In this document: piece by piece, positions 34,059-46,000 of the stretch
Layout: the number at the start of each line of letters is the position of its first letter
Numbering within the stretch: the first letter of the stretch is position 1
Assembly: GCA_026214975.1 (NCBI GenBank)
Contig: CM047814.1
Location: 23,662,558 to 23,726,557, forward strand
DNA: 64,000 nt
Source of the DNA: Gentiana macrophylla
Taxonomy: Eukaryota; Streptophyta; Magnoliopsida; Gentianales; Gentianaceae
Direction of reading: 5' to 3'
The notes under the pieces: generated by a model
The model's input: only the letters and a program-made list of their open reading frames with translations
The model's database searches: none
Told to the model about the DNA's origin: nothing
Made by a program: the position numbers and the translations under genes

Positions 34059-35987
34059 TTATCGCTTTTGCCTTTTGATTTGATCTTTAGGAGGGTAAGG
34101 TAAAGATTCTAAATCTATAACCTTTGGCTCCTTAGTCAATTTCTCTTTTCCTTTTTCCTTAAACCTTTGAGTATTACTTAATCGCCATGTATCATGATTT
34201 TGAGTTTTTTCCTTTAAATTGTTCCCTGAATCAATCTCTACTCCAGATTCCTTCAGTGCTTCCTGTTTCTCATCCTTATCACCAGTTTCATCTATTCTAA
34301 CATGTTCCTTGAATAAATTCCTTAAATCTTTATCCATGGGATCTTTCAAAATCCTAGGGATTTTTACCCAATTTTCACCTTCATTCTCAGGTTCCGAACT
34401 TCTATTCCTTTTCAAGAAATTCTCTATAATTTCTTCTTCCTCATCAGTGAATTCAATTTCATCTTTAGTTTCATCATTCTTTCCATCTAAATCATTTTCT
34501 ACTTCATTATTCCCGAAGTTTTCTACTCCATTACTACCACTGAGCTTCCTACTTCTCGTAACTACAACATTTACCTCTCTTGGGTTTCTTTCAGTGTTAC
34601 TTGGTAATCCTCCAGGAGGTCTACTGTTGTTACGTTCACCTTCCCTACTCAAATGATCTTCCATATTCCTTAATGAAGCTTCTATCGTTCTCATTCTGGT
34701 ATCATGTCCATTCATAATGTTTTCATTGTACTCATATCCTTAGAAGACTGTACCAATAGAAGTCATCATTGTTTCCATATTCTTAGCTTGAGTAGATACT
34801 ACACCCATCATATTTTCCATTAGTTTTTCCCATTTTTCAACTCCTTCTGCAGTTGAGTTGAACTCTGAGTTCTTGGTATACTTTGAGTGGTATGTTGAGG
34901 ATAGGATCTAGGTAATGATTGTAAATTCGATTAGATGTGTTTTCTTGATAAACTTGGTTATTATTCCTATATGGGAATGGATATGGCGGTTGTCTGGCTT
35001 ACTAGGGTTTTCGACCATCGATAAGTAGGATGATCTCTTCTAATAGCATTAAACGAGTTTGAGTATGCATTGTTCAAATTCCTATCTTCTTTGAAGAAAA
35101 CTCACCTCCTCTCTTGAATATCCTGTTGGTTCTTCACTCCTAATGACACATTATCATGACTTGAGTATTCATTTGGTGTATTATTTTACGAACTCTGGTT
35201 CTTGTTCATTGTAGACCATCAAATTTCCTACTCAAATTCTCCAAGTGTGCTAGAACTTCCGTATTAGACGTACATTCTCCTGCAAAAAGCTACTTTTACG
35301 GTGCTAGAACCGGTTTCCCACATTCTGTTATTTTTGGAAATCTTTTCTATAGCATCGTAAAAGCTGTTTGAGCTTCACTCATCATTAACGAACCACCACA
35401 TGCATGATCTACATCTGCACGTGTGAATCTTTTCTCAATTTACTGACGAAGAGTTGAATTTGCATATCTAAGGAATAACCATGATCGGGACAAGCTCTTA
35501 ACAATTTTTAAACCTTTCCCACGCATTCCCGAGTGTTTCTTGAGATCCTTGTCTAAAGTTAGCAACCTCGACTTTTAATTCCAAATTTAGTCCGAGTGAA
35601 ATATTGTTTGAAATTTAGTTTGAATCTCCTCCCAACTAGTAAGTGAATGATGTGGAAGAGACATAAACCAATCTCGGGCTCGTCCTTTTTAAATAAAAAG
35701 GAAACATAGTCATCCTCGTTAATTCCTTATGAGCACCTTGACTTTTGGTCATATTGCACAATTCTTCAAAAGATAGAGATGATGATGTGGATCTTCATCA
35801 TCCTCTCCTAGAAATTGGGCTCTTGCGTCAATTAAACCAAAAGATGAGACTTAATTTGAAATTATTCGCTCCTTCATTAGGTAAAAGTATGGGATTATTA
35901 GTCCGGTTTCTTCGCACGGTTTGATCACGATAGGTCTCGGGTTTGGCGGATTATTACGATTATTACGGTTCCGATTACGATTATTTC

Positions 35988-36019
<32 letters not shown>

Positions 36020-36180
36020 GGGTTAACAGGGTTTGTCCATGCCCTGAGCATGTTCCACTTGTGTTCGTGTTTCATCACCGATTTGACCATTCTCGTATTT
36101 ACTGTTTGAAGATGATTCTTGGTCGAGATTTCCTGGCTAGTATGACCGCTGCGTTTACTCTCTACTCTTAATCGCCTTTT
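34059..36180 (-). pseudogene. Athila gag region
   Basis: The first part (about 36090-35851) has an Asn-rich run encoded by an ATT/AAT microsatellite, then PPNPRPIVIKPCEETGL. The middle (about 35800-34720) holds decayed gag in shifting frames. The last open block, 34715-34059, is a highly charged segment (MNGHDTRMRTIEASLRNMED ... ENEGENWVKIPRILKDPMDK ... VIDLESLPYPPKDQIKRQKR), typical of the Athila gag-protease linker. A homologous but shorter series lies in the non-autonomous element at 46430-46930. Confidence 0.75.
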
Positions 36181-36417
36181 CGTAAGTGTTTATGTCAGGC
36201 TTATAAGGAGTGAGAGGGGCCTTACCATACGGTCATCAACTAACGAAAAGAGAAAATAACTAGAAATTGATAGTAGTAAAATTGGTAATTTACCTATAAG
36301 GTAACAACCAACGAAAAATAAAATAGAAATGGGATAAGAAAAGTGTTGACTTATTCTCTAGAAATTTTGAGCTAATACAAGTAGTAACCATAGACACATA
36401 AAAGAAATTAGCGACGT

Positions 36418-36434
36418 TCCCGGCAACGGCGCCA
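36418..36434 (-). promoter_or_regulatory. Athila primer binding site (Asp tRNA)
   Basis: On the minus strand this reads TGGCGCCGTTGCCGGGA, six bases after the 5' LTR. It is complementary to the 3' end of tRNA-Asp, the primer known for Athila elements. Confidence 0.9.
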
Positions 36435-36440
36435 AAAAGC

Positions 36441-37735
36441 TGACTACGCCTAACCTCTCCCTGAAAATGGTGCCAGAAATCTGACAGACAATTCCCGGGT
36501 TAAACGATTCTAACCGGCAGTGTACCGGGTCAAATTGTGGTGCTAGTATGGTGAGTCAGAGTGTGTCGAATCCTCGAGGAACTTGGTAATTTCTTTTACG
36601 TGTGGTTAAACACCAAAGAAATTTTATTAACTCGATCTAAACCGCAATTTTATAACACAGATCACTACTATTCTAGTCAACATAAAATAAATACGTAATT
36701 TAAAAGTTATTCTAATATAATATATACAGAGATATATAAATATATATAGATGTACATAAATTGCAAAGTATATATATAGATATAAATATATAGGTACCAA
36801 AATACTAAATGTATAATTTTAGAAAATGGCCAAAACTTATATAATTGGTTTATACGATCTTTTCGATTAAATGAAATGTGTTCGATCTCTCCTTTTATTT
36901 TAGGTCCAATTGAGTAAATGAAACGGTGCACTCACGAGGTAAACAATTCCTCCTCACACGAGCGTATGAAATTGTCATATGTCCATTGCATCGATCCAAG
37001 GTCCACAATCTATTACGGTTTTTACGAATGCGTCCCGAGTACAAATCTACCTTTAGATAAAAGGAGTCATTCCGTTCGTCAAGCGGTCAATTTTATTTTA
37101 AAGGCTCCGGTTGTCAAAGCCGGACGATTTAACTTTCCGGTTTAAGTTTCGATTAACTGATGATTTAACATTATTACGATCTCGAGTACAAATTATAATA
37201 AAATTCATTTCTCCCAAAACAAATTTACCCCCGGGTAGGAAATAGGATTCCGTTATCACGTTATTCACACGGCCAATTTTACCCTCCGGTTTTTCTATCT
37301 TTTATTTCATATCCTGACTACAAGGCGTCAATTCATAATTAGATTATGAATTCCTCAGATCGATTAAATATGTCAATACGAATACGATTAAAATAGAAAA
37401 AGATTCAATTAACTCAATTTTAGTCATTTTAACTTAACAACATTTCCTTAACGAAAGATCGAAATAAAACCGATTACATAGTTTTGCCGAGTATTATATT
37501 TAGCCTAAAAACATTATAACAACTAAAAATATAAAAACAAACATAAATACTTAAGAAAAGTTACCCGAATACGGCGATTGATTCGAAATCGTATTTTCCG
37601 GACATTACAACTTCTTCAAAAAACCGACTTTCGAGATTTTCCCGAGCATTATAACGATACTAAAACTACATTATTACAGCGTAAGGCCTTATTTACAACT
37701 ACTACTAAAAATAAAAAAAGAAAAGAAGAAGAGGA

Positions 37736-37789
<54 letters not shown>

Positions 37790-38654
37790 TTTTTGGTACT
37801 CCCGATCTGTTGCAAATGAGGCCCTTTGTATAGAAATTGATCCTTGGCCGGACCGGTCGGTATTAGGCAGGCTCGGTCCGAATCATGATGATGTTCCCAT
37901 GCTGAATACACTCCCATGTGCGTATGAGATATTTATTTTATATATAATTATTAAACTTCTAAAATTCATATCTCGAGTTACGGACCTCCAAAAATTGCAA
38001 ACGAAATGCTAAAATTAAGGTCTCGAGAAACTCTACAACTTTCATGAAGGACTCTTCTTCAGATAACGCCTTCTTGATAACCTCGTGTTCTTCCGAAGCT
38101 TTTACGGGATTTTCTTAACCCAAATCGATTAGCCACTTGATCACTTGTTTAAGTTGTAGACCTCAATCTTCATAATTTAAATTGCATTGGAAAGCTCTCG
38201 GAAAAATCTACAACTTTCGTGAAGAACACTTTTTCTGAAAATGTCGTTTTGATGAGCCATTCGTTTGTCGAAGACATTTCTCGATTATTACTTAACCAAA
38301 TTGGTTGGCCACTTGTCCACTTAAGCTATTTAATTGACCATTTAAGCTCGTGGAATTCTCTAAATCATTCCAGAGATATGATTAAACTTCAATATGTCGA
38401 TTCTCGGGGTCTTGGTTTATAAATCTGCAATAAAACATCACAAATACCCACGTAAATCGATGCGACGACACACTCGATTTACTAAAATCGGTACAAAATT
38501 ACAACTTTTACTATTTTTACTACTAACTACTCTAAATTATAAAGATTAACATTTCATACTATTTATATCATAATTTCATATATTTTATATAGAATTCGTT
38601 GATAAAACATAATACTATAACGTATATTTTAATCATATAAAAATAATACATCAC
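36441..38654 (-). repeat. Athila 5' LTR (about 2.2 kb)
   Basis: Matches 22145-24327 along its whole length with scattered small indels and a longer TA microsatellite (about 37739-37790). A CCGGACCGG-type palindrome block at about 37847-37880 lies upstream of a TATA-like site (TATACAAAGG on the minus strand, about 37823-37832). Confidence 0.93.
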
Positions 38655-40584
38655 TTTGCACACTTGGTGGACAGCTTCTGATGCAACTATTCACTTGAGT
38701 GTGAATATGCAGAGTAACTGGCATTATCGATTACCATTTGATGTTGAAAGATACATCTTTGAGGGTGATGATAATGTTGTAAAGTTTAAGGCTATTCAGA
38801 CAATAGATTGTTACCAAAGATTGAACATTTTCTAGACTTGGAAGAGACTTATCAGACCGTCTTTATGGCGGAATTCGGCTTTTAATTTCTTGATTGGACA
38901 AATTAGGAAATTCTTGTTCTTTTAAGGATGATACATTTAGTCTTTTCCAGGATTCAGATCAAATATGTTCTAATCATTTAGCTTTCAGTGATAATCTATT
39001 TATGGTGGATACCATTGTATCATTATTATCACTCTGCATTTAGTTTTCATGGCACAAATCAAAGTCAGCTAATGATGGTTCCTATATGGTTTGGCATTAG
39101 CATTTAAGGAAAAATTCTCGAAAGAGAATATAGAGGCTTGTGTCAGATGGAACATTTGGTCCCCTTGATATGTCAGATGATCTTGTCTGAATAGGTTGTA
39201 TTAAGGGATAACAAACCAATATAAGGAGATTAGGTATGTGATTGCTCTAAGTACGTCTTAGAATTGATGCGTATGGTCACTTGCTGTTTATTCCCTATGG
39301 TATGTTGGAATGTTCAGCAACAAAGTATCACATTCATAGACGATTATTTGTTTCTTATTCCTTGTATCAAATGGCAGTCACTATGGAAATTAAAGATAGC
39401 AGCTTTCACATTAAATAAATACCCACTACATCAGTAACCACAACCAGTATTTAGTGTAATCATATTGGTGGTTGTCAAATTAAGGTTATGGTCTATAAGC
39501 CAAAGGAAAGAAAATTGGACTTTGGTTAATTGTTACGTTATGTGGTGTTTTAAGAGATCCAGGGGTTTTAAGTTCTATGGTCGTACTTCCAATTTTTTGT
39601 TTTTATTAGACGGGATCTGCAAGGTTCCTTGAGGATATTGAGTTTGAGGGGAAGATAAGGTATGAAATATTGTCTTTAAGGAAGAGCCTACCATGACTCT
39701 CCCTACAGTGGCAGTTGGTAACAATTTGTATTTCCCAAATGGGATGTATACTATTGCCAGATACGGTTTATGACAATATTCTTGAACTTCCAATTAGACA
39801 ACCTCAACATCCTCAATAACCTATTTGGGAGCAACATGAGCATATGAGATACCACATGAGAAATCAGTGCACCGCCACCAAGGCACTCCACTAGAGAGAT
39901 TGTGTCAACAATTCAGAATAATTATATTGTTTACCTCCTTGAGCATAAGGATCCTGGCATTATGGAGGACGATCCGGTTACCGTTATCCAAGCCATGGAA
40001 AGCTCCAACTCTCATAAGTGGATTGAGGTTATGCAATATGAGATGAAGTCCATGAAGGACAATGACATTTGGAATATTCTACCATTTCCAGAAGGATCGA
40101 AACCCATTGGTTGTAAATAGACATTTAAGACCAAGAGGGATTCATATGGTAATGTGGAAAGATATAAGGTATGTCTTGTCATTAAAGGCTTTACTCAAAA
40201 TGAGCATATATTATAAAATGCTTTCTCTATGGTTTCTTTCAGAATAATTATGGCTCTACTTGCTCATATGGATTATGAGTTACATTAGATGGATGTAAAG
40301 ACAATGTTCATCAGTGGTGACATTGATGAAACATTGATTTAGTGCTGCCAGAAAACTTTGCATTTGGTGACGCAAAGAATATGGCTTGCAAATTAAAGAA
40401 ATCCATCTTTGGACTCAAACGGTTTTCCTGTCAATGGTATGTTAGATTCCTCAAATTGTTGTCTCGTTTGGTTTTTTGGGTTAAATTCGGTTGATGAATG
40501 TATCTAACATAAGTTTAGTGGGAGTAGGTTCATACTCTGGTTTTGTATGTCGATGATATTCAGTAACGATATAGTTTTTGGGCG
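38655..40584 (+). pseudogene. Plus-strand copia protease-to-RT remnant
   Basis: Continues directly from 22139 across the Athila insertion with HTWWTASDATIHLSVNMQSN (aspartic protease region, DSGA-type site degraded to TASDA). A decayed integrase stretch follows, then the RT start (IVYLLEHKDPGIMEDDPVTV ... WNILPFPEGSKPIGCK), then a YVDDI-like region at about 40545-40560. It is the inverted partner of 14930-15840. It stops abruptly at GGGCGTGA, where the copia-2 primer site and LTR begin. Confidence 0.8.
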
Positions 40585-41087
40585 TGATACCACTTGTTAG
40601 AACAATCCTTATGTGATTGAATCACATTATTCCCGGATTGATTATGCTAAATTATTGAGAAACAGAGAACTATATTAATCTACAAACATACCCGAATCCA
40701 TAGCAGCGGAAGACTCTGTAGATGTTGTAGGATCGATCTTCCAGATCTATACACCTCATGTTTCTTGTCAGAAGAACCCTTTGTGTTCTCTGTATATTCT
40801 CTTGTGATAATGGGGGTCAAAAGAGAGTGGGAAAAGTGAATGACCTAGGGACCATAACCCACCCTTATATAGTAAAATATTTATTAGGTCTTTCCAATTT
40901 TACCCATCATAAAATTAGAAATTACCTCCGAGTTTCTACACATTAAAGGTCCACACCCTAGCGATACGTTACAGTCCAATAATTATAACCGTAGTAGATC
41001 ACTTTAAAATGGACTAACATTTATTGACAGTCTATGACATAACAATTATTTCACATATAAGCCCAACGTTGGATATATGATCCAACA
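40585..41087 (-). repeat. Copia-2 5' LTR (40595-41087) with primer site
   Basis: The LTR is nearly identical to 13082-13575 and in the same orientation. On the minus strand it ends CTAACA. Two bases later TGGTATCA (40592-40585) matches the first eight bases of the initiator-Met tRNA primer site. The ninth base onward belongs to inverted RT sequence, so a rearrangement junction sits inside the primer site. AAAAC at 41088-41092 is the outer target duplication. Confidence 0.88.
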
Positions 41088-41158
41088 AAAACAAGCTGTT
41101 GAATTGCTTGGAAGATCGGAAGATATCGGATTTCTTGTGAGGTAAGAGGGAATATGGA

Positions 41159-41191
41159 AATATGGCGGTAATCGCTGATTACCGCCATATT
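41159..41191. repeat. Perfect 15-bp-arm hairpin
   Basis: AATATGGCGGTAATC (41159-41173) and GATTACCGCCATATT (41177-41191) are exact reverse complements separated by GCT. A second small palindrome, AATCATC-AATC-GATGATT, follows at about 41196-41213. Both lie at the start of the copia-1 right part. Confidence 0.92.
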
Positions 41192-41429
41192 ATTTAATCA
41201 TCAATCGATGATTATCTCTTATCGACGGTAATCGATTATTTGGTTGACACACGGATATTTTATGGATCATCTTATACGATATATGGATATCTATTATTGG
41301 CCGACGGAGTCAATAATTTATGATGGTGATCCTTCTATCTCATTTGACGCTATATCTGAGGTAAAGTATCGAGGTAAAAGTTTATTTTTATTCAATTCGT
41401 TTATTGTGATCAATATAATTATGTGGTGA

Positions 41430-42080
41430 TAAAATAACTGTTGATGACATGTTTGAAAAGACGTTTTACACATTTCATATCTCGAACATGCTCATGCACA
41501 CCAGTGATGATCGAGAAAAGGATTCGAAAAATATTCGAACATATATCATGCATCGATATGCAAACCAACATACATAAATGATCAAAACATGCATTTTGGT
41601 GGTGATCAAAGCGATAAGTTTTGTTGAAAATTATAATTCCCGACCGATGGTGCTAGCACATTTCCTGAAGTGAATGTGGCTCGGTCTTCAAATTTTGATC
41701 ATGGTCGTGGGCGTTGTTGTGACCATGGAAGAGGCCATAGACGAGGCCGTTGTCGAGATATATGCCATATCACAATGATGTAAATCATGGCAAGAAATAA
41801 AATGGTCCCGAGAAGGCAGACCAAAAGAAACATAATGAAAAGAAAGCTAATGACAAAAAATGCTTCCATTGTGAAATGGAAGATCATTGAGCCCGTGACT
41901 GTCATGCGACAGATCCTTTTGTCCGTATCTATAAAGCATCTTTGAAAATATACTGAAGATCGTGAGACGAATCTTGTATGTCGTGATCATCCTGAAGATG
42001 ATGATGCTAATATGATGAACTTTGATATGGATTGTCTCTTGATGATCCATAGGGGATCAAATGATCAAGAGAAAGTTTAA
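41430..42080 (+). pseudogene. Copia-1 gag remnant with zinc knuckle
   Basis: Frames spell FEKTFYTFHISNMLM, then an RG-rich HGRGRCCDHGRGHRRGRCRD tract, then KKCFHCEMEDHxARDCHATD. The last is a CX2CX4HX4C nucleic-acid-binding knuckle; x is a TGA stop. PFVRIYKASLK and a DDDANMMNFDMDCL-like acidic segment follow. This order is that of gag in a widespread plant copia family. Several shifts are present. Confidence 0.78.
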
Positions 42081-42159
42081 ATTTATTTTTATGCTTTTCT
42101 CCTAATATTGTAATTTTATTTCCTTGCAATATAGTAATTTCCTTTTGTTGGTGTATAAT

Positions 42160-42500
42160 ACATCAAATTATATGAGTCCGTTCTAGAGTGAACGCGACTA
42201 AACTATATAATTAAGATGTGTCAAATGACACATGTCCATTCCTAGAAGTGAATGTGACCAAATGAAATTATTGAAATGTATCGGATTATACATGTCAATC
42301 CCTAGAAGTGGATGTGACAAAACTCAATATATATGACGTGTCCGTCGCTAAAAATGAACGTGGACAGTTAAATATTCTAGATGTGTTGAGATACACAAGT
42401 CGGTTCTCTAAAGTGAACGTGACATAATCTAGATATACCGATATTTAAAGATGTATCGAATCACGTCAGTCAGTTCCTTAGAATAAATATGACATTTATG
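42160..42500 (+). repeat. Degenerate tandem repeat, about five to six units of 50-65 bp
   Basis: Each unit has a core like GTCCATTCCTAGAAGTGAATG followed by TGAC(C/A)AAA and an AT-rich tail with GATGTGT or AATGTATCG. Cores begin near 42176, 42233, 42294, 42340, 42397 and 42465. Units have diverged, so the array is old. It lies just downstream of the copia-1 gag. Confidence 0.75.
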
Positions 42501-44310
42501 AGACTGTGATTTTAAAATTAACATAATAAATCTCACTAGGAGTGAGTTGATGACGCCATTATGAAAATGATACATCGATATGCAAACCAACATACATAAA
42601 TGATCATTTGTTCGGTAGACAAATTGGATCAAAAGGTAAAACCACCTGAAGATGGTCGTTTCTTCTAATATATATTGATGGACTGAGAGTTCGTCAGAAG
42701 CACTTGGATGCTCATAAAAGTGAATCTGAAATTCACAAGAATGAATATGGACTTGGAGTTCATATGAAAGGAAATGATTTTCCAAATTCATGGACAAAAA
42801 TCATGGTTAATGTATCCCTTGAGGATATCATAACATTTGTCTCCTTGGAGGGGAAGCATTGTCCACAAGAAGTGGAACAAAAATGAAACTAAATTCCAGA
42901 TGAATAATGAAAATCGATTTTCATACTGTGGTATTGAAAGACCACTAATCGCGTACTTGGCGTACGGCGAATTGATTTTCATGATGTGGCATTGGAAGAC
43001 CATTGTCGCGTACTTGGAGTATCGCGAAATATCTGGTTAAACTTTAAGAAGTTTCAAATTATAGTAAAGACAATATCATACTATATGTTACCGTCATCTT
43101 GAAGATGATTTAGATATGATAAAATTGGTTTATCATTTTCAATGTCTCAAATACATACAAGGTTGTGTTGATATCCCATGGTGTGGATACTCAAATGAGA
43201 CATCGGAAGAATTAAAAAGATATAAATCTCTAAAAGAGATAATATACTTCTTCCTGAGTGAGTAAATATCGCGGAATGTTTGTTGATACTCATATAAATG
43301 GATACACATTGAAATGTAGAATCCCACATAAGGATATCACATCGAAATGTTGAATCCCACAAAGGGTTATTGAAAACTTAAGTAGATATGACTTGAGATG
43401 AAATGTTTCTCCGAGATTAGGGGAGGAAAGTAAACTTAGAGTTTATAAATCTCGTGGAAAAAACATTATATTAACGCACATTTAATCACCGGATGCATTT
43501 AATTACTCTGGGAGAGTGAGTGGCAATTGCAAATGCTCTGGTTGGAATAAATGTCATTGAAAGGTTTATCCTAGGAGGATAATGTTTGTCCCAGAAGGGA
43601 AAGTCCAACAAGGACATAATATGATACGTATCAAATTAATGAAAATGACGCTATAAGCGTTAAAGACCAATTGGCTTATTAAATGAAATTCCTCAGAAGA
43701 GGTTATGACTGTATGATCTATGCAAACTCTGGAAGAGAAAGCATATGCTCGAGCAGAAAAATATATAGTCTAAAGAGCTTTAGAAGAGCTATGACGTACT
43801 CTAGACGAGTAACGAAATCATAAACCCTTGACGAGGTCAAGGCTAGAAAATGTCAACAAGTGTTGATAAATAATATGTGTGGAACAAAGAATACACGGTT
43901 GTCATACATACATGATGTGGGATAAAACGAACATGAAGTTCATTCACTCAAATGCAGGTCCAAGTGTCTACACTTTGATGAGCGAGATCTATCCCCATCT
44001 TCAATAAAATAGAATACATCTAATACGTGATAGTCTAATCGTACTATTAATGTCCTGTTTAATAGCACATACGACTAGATACATTTAAGCATCACACCTT
44101 TTAAAGTGAGCCGAGATCTCATCAACCATAATCACTATATATTATGATTTCTCTTTCACAGTTTAACACTAAGGATGTTATCATATATATACAATCACAA
44201 ATTGGTTCATATAAATAAACGTAATATATAATAACAGAAAAGTCCATTTAACACACGCATAAACATAAAGAAATAGTAGAAATGATCCGATCCGGTCCAA
44301 CCCGATTGGG
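42501..44310 (+). pseudogene. Decayed copia-1 interior
   Basis: No long frame remains. Short pieces between 43380 and 43860 resemble the copia region between integrase and RT, and 42680-43040 contains short duplicated stretches (ATTTTCATACTGTGGTATTG and ATTTTCATGATGTGGCATTG). The right boundary with chromovirus integrase lies near 44311 and is not sharp. Confidence 0.4.
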
Positions 44311-44395
44311 TTTAGGACACTATTTCAACAAGTTTGTGGCCGAATATGACATTTGTCAAAAAGTTAAAGCATAGCATAGAAGGCTGGGTGGAATG

Positions 44396-44993
44396 TGATG
44401 AGAGACAAATTAATGATCATTATTACGACATTTTACCCCAATATTGATACCACTTTGAGCATTATTGTACCAATTTAAGTCATAATTACTAATTTTTATC
44501 AAAATGTATAAGTAGTAATTATTATATAAAATATCGTATAATTTCATAAAAATATACTAAAAACTCATAAAAACCTAAATCGTTATAAATAGATATTATC
44601 GTTATAAATTTAATAAAACTTATGATTTTGTGGTCAGAATTACTGTGGCTCGTGTTTTTGACTGTTTCAGGGTACGTGTGATGAAAAACTGAAGAATTAA
44701 TATCGAAACAGTAGAAAACCGAAGAAAGATATTTTTCAAAGTCCGGCCCGAACCGAAAAAGACCGGCCCGAGCCGGAATAATCATCATTACAGCACGTGG
44801 GTATGACAAGGAGAGAATCTGCACTGTAGCACCGGCCCGAGCCGGGAAAAGACCGGCCCGCGCCGGTGCACTACCCCTATAAATACTCCCCTCAGTCCAT
44901 TTGTTCAAGAGGCCCCAAAATATATATATATATATATATCTCTATATATATTTTCCTCTACCTCTTTCTTTTTATTTCTTTTGTGTTTTGGGC

Positions 44994-45053
<60 letters not shown>

Positions 45054-45964
45054 ATATATATGCATATGTGTATAAATAAATAGAGTAGTATCGTTGTAAT
45101 GCTTGGATTTATTATCGCGGATTGTTGTTTTGGAAGCCGTTGTTACTTTCACGAGGATTAGGCTCCAATTCAGCAGTTGTAATCGGTAATTTTCTAATGT
45201 TATTATGTTTATTATTTCTATCTATTTATATACATATATATATTAGTAGTAGTAATATCTAGCCAAGATATGAATTTGAATTAGTTAATCTTTTTGGTAA
45301 AATGGATGATCGACTCTGGTAATAATGATTAAAACCAATTATAATGAATCTTTTTCTACCTGAGCTTAATGAAACGTTAATATTGACATAGCTAATCAAT
45401 ATAAACAGAATCGTAACCTAATGACGAACTAAACGGTGAAGTTAGGATATGAGAAAAAAGGTAGAAAAACCGGAGGTAAAAATGGCCGAGTGAAAGCGTG
45501 ACAACGGAATCCTATTTCCTACAGAGGCGATTTGTCTTGGGAAAGATGAATCTTATTAAATTTGTGCTCAAGATCGTAATAATGTTAAAATCAACGGTTT
45601 AATTGAAACTAACACCGAAAGTTAAATCGATCCGCGACAACCGGAGCCTTTTGAATAACATCGGCCGTCGACAAACGGAATAACCTCTTTTATCCGGGGT
45701 AGATTTGTACTCGGTACTGTTCGTACTAAGCCGAGATTAGCATGGGGCGATTGTGGAGATTAAACTAATGACAATTTGACATATGACAATTTCATACGCT
45801 CGTGTGAGGAGGAGTTGTCTAGCTTAGGAGTACACTTTGGTTCATATATAATTGTCCTCCTTGAATCAAGGAAAGATCTGCTCTCATTTATTTCTACTAA
45901 AAAGAGATCGTAATTCAGTAACGTATTCTTGGCTAGATCTCAAAAATATCTATATATATCTGTA

Positions 45965-46000
<36 letters not shown>

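Larger units (their letters stand above)
22145..38654 (-). mobile_element. Athila-lineage Ty3/gypsy retrotransposon, 16.5 kb, target duplication CTTTG
   Basis: It has two long LTRs in minus orientation, beginning TGATGTATTATTTTTATATG. The Asp-tRNA primer site TGGCGCCGTTGCCGGGA is characteristic of the Athila lineage, and there is a polypurine tract, AAGTGGGGAGTAATT. The 5-bp duplication CTTTG flanks it at 22140-22144 and 38655-38659. Removing the element and one CTTTG rejoins copia protease sequence exactly, as confirmed by the uninterrupted inverted copy at 21560-21600. Gag, protease, RT-RNase H and integrase follow in that order on the minus strand, then a long 3' region with an extra plant-transposon ORF. 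All coding parts are broken by stops and shifts. Confidence 0.93.
13082..41087 (-). mobile_element. Copia-2: rearranged minus-strand Ty1/copia element, target duplication AAAAC
   Basis: Both ends carry LTRs in the same minus orientation (13082-13575 and 40595-41087), reading TGTTGGATCATATATCCAAC at the 5' end on the minus strand. AAAAC lies at 13077-13081 and again at 41088-41092. The left LTR adjoins a polypurine tract (AAGTGGGAGAT on the minus strand), as a 3' LTR should. The right LTR adjoins TGGTATCA, the initiator-Met primer site, as a 5' LTR should. The interior is not a normal gag-pol order. It holds inverted duplicates of gag-protease, RT and RNase H, a gene-like segment (16680-19480) and a whole Athila element. 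Treating it as one insertion event is an inference from the LTR orientation, primer site, polypurine tract and duplication. Confidence 0.68.
12160..44310 (+). mobile_element. Copia-1: decayed plus-strand Ty1/copia element split by later insertions
   Basis: The left part has an LTR end (TTATAACA at 12768-12775) followed by CG and TTATCAGCACAAG, the junction and primer site typical of one large plant copia family. The right part, from 41093, resumes with gag of the same kind. Distances from primer site to insertion (about 300 bases) and from insertion to the recognisable gag block (about 350 bases) add up to the usual primer-site-to-gag distance. Everything between (13082-41087) is a later insertion. 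The outer boundaries are not sharp, and no 3' LTR was identified. Confidence 0.55.

Noticed and set aside
34219..34656. Plus-strand Ser/Phe-rich 145-residue frame
   Set aside because: Shadow of the Athila gag-linker on the opposite strand.
37578..38012. Frames rich in YIYIYI over 37739-37790, 45000-45060 and 49615-49675
   Set aside because: Translations of TA microsatellites within Athila-type LTRs.
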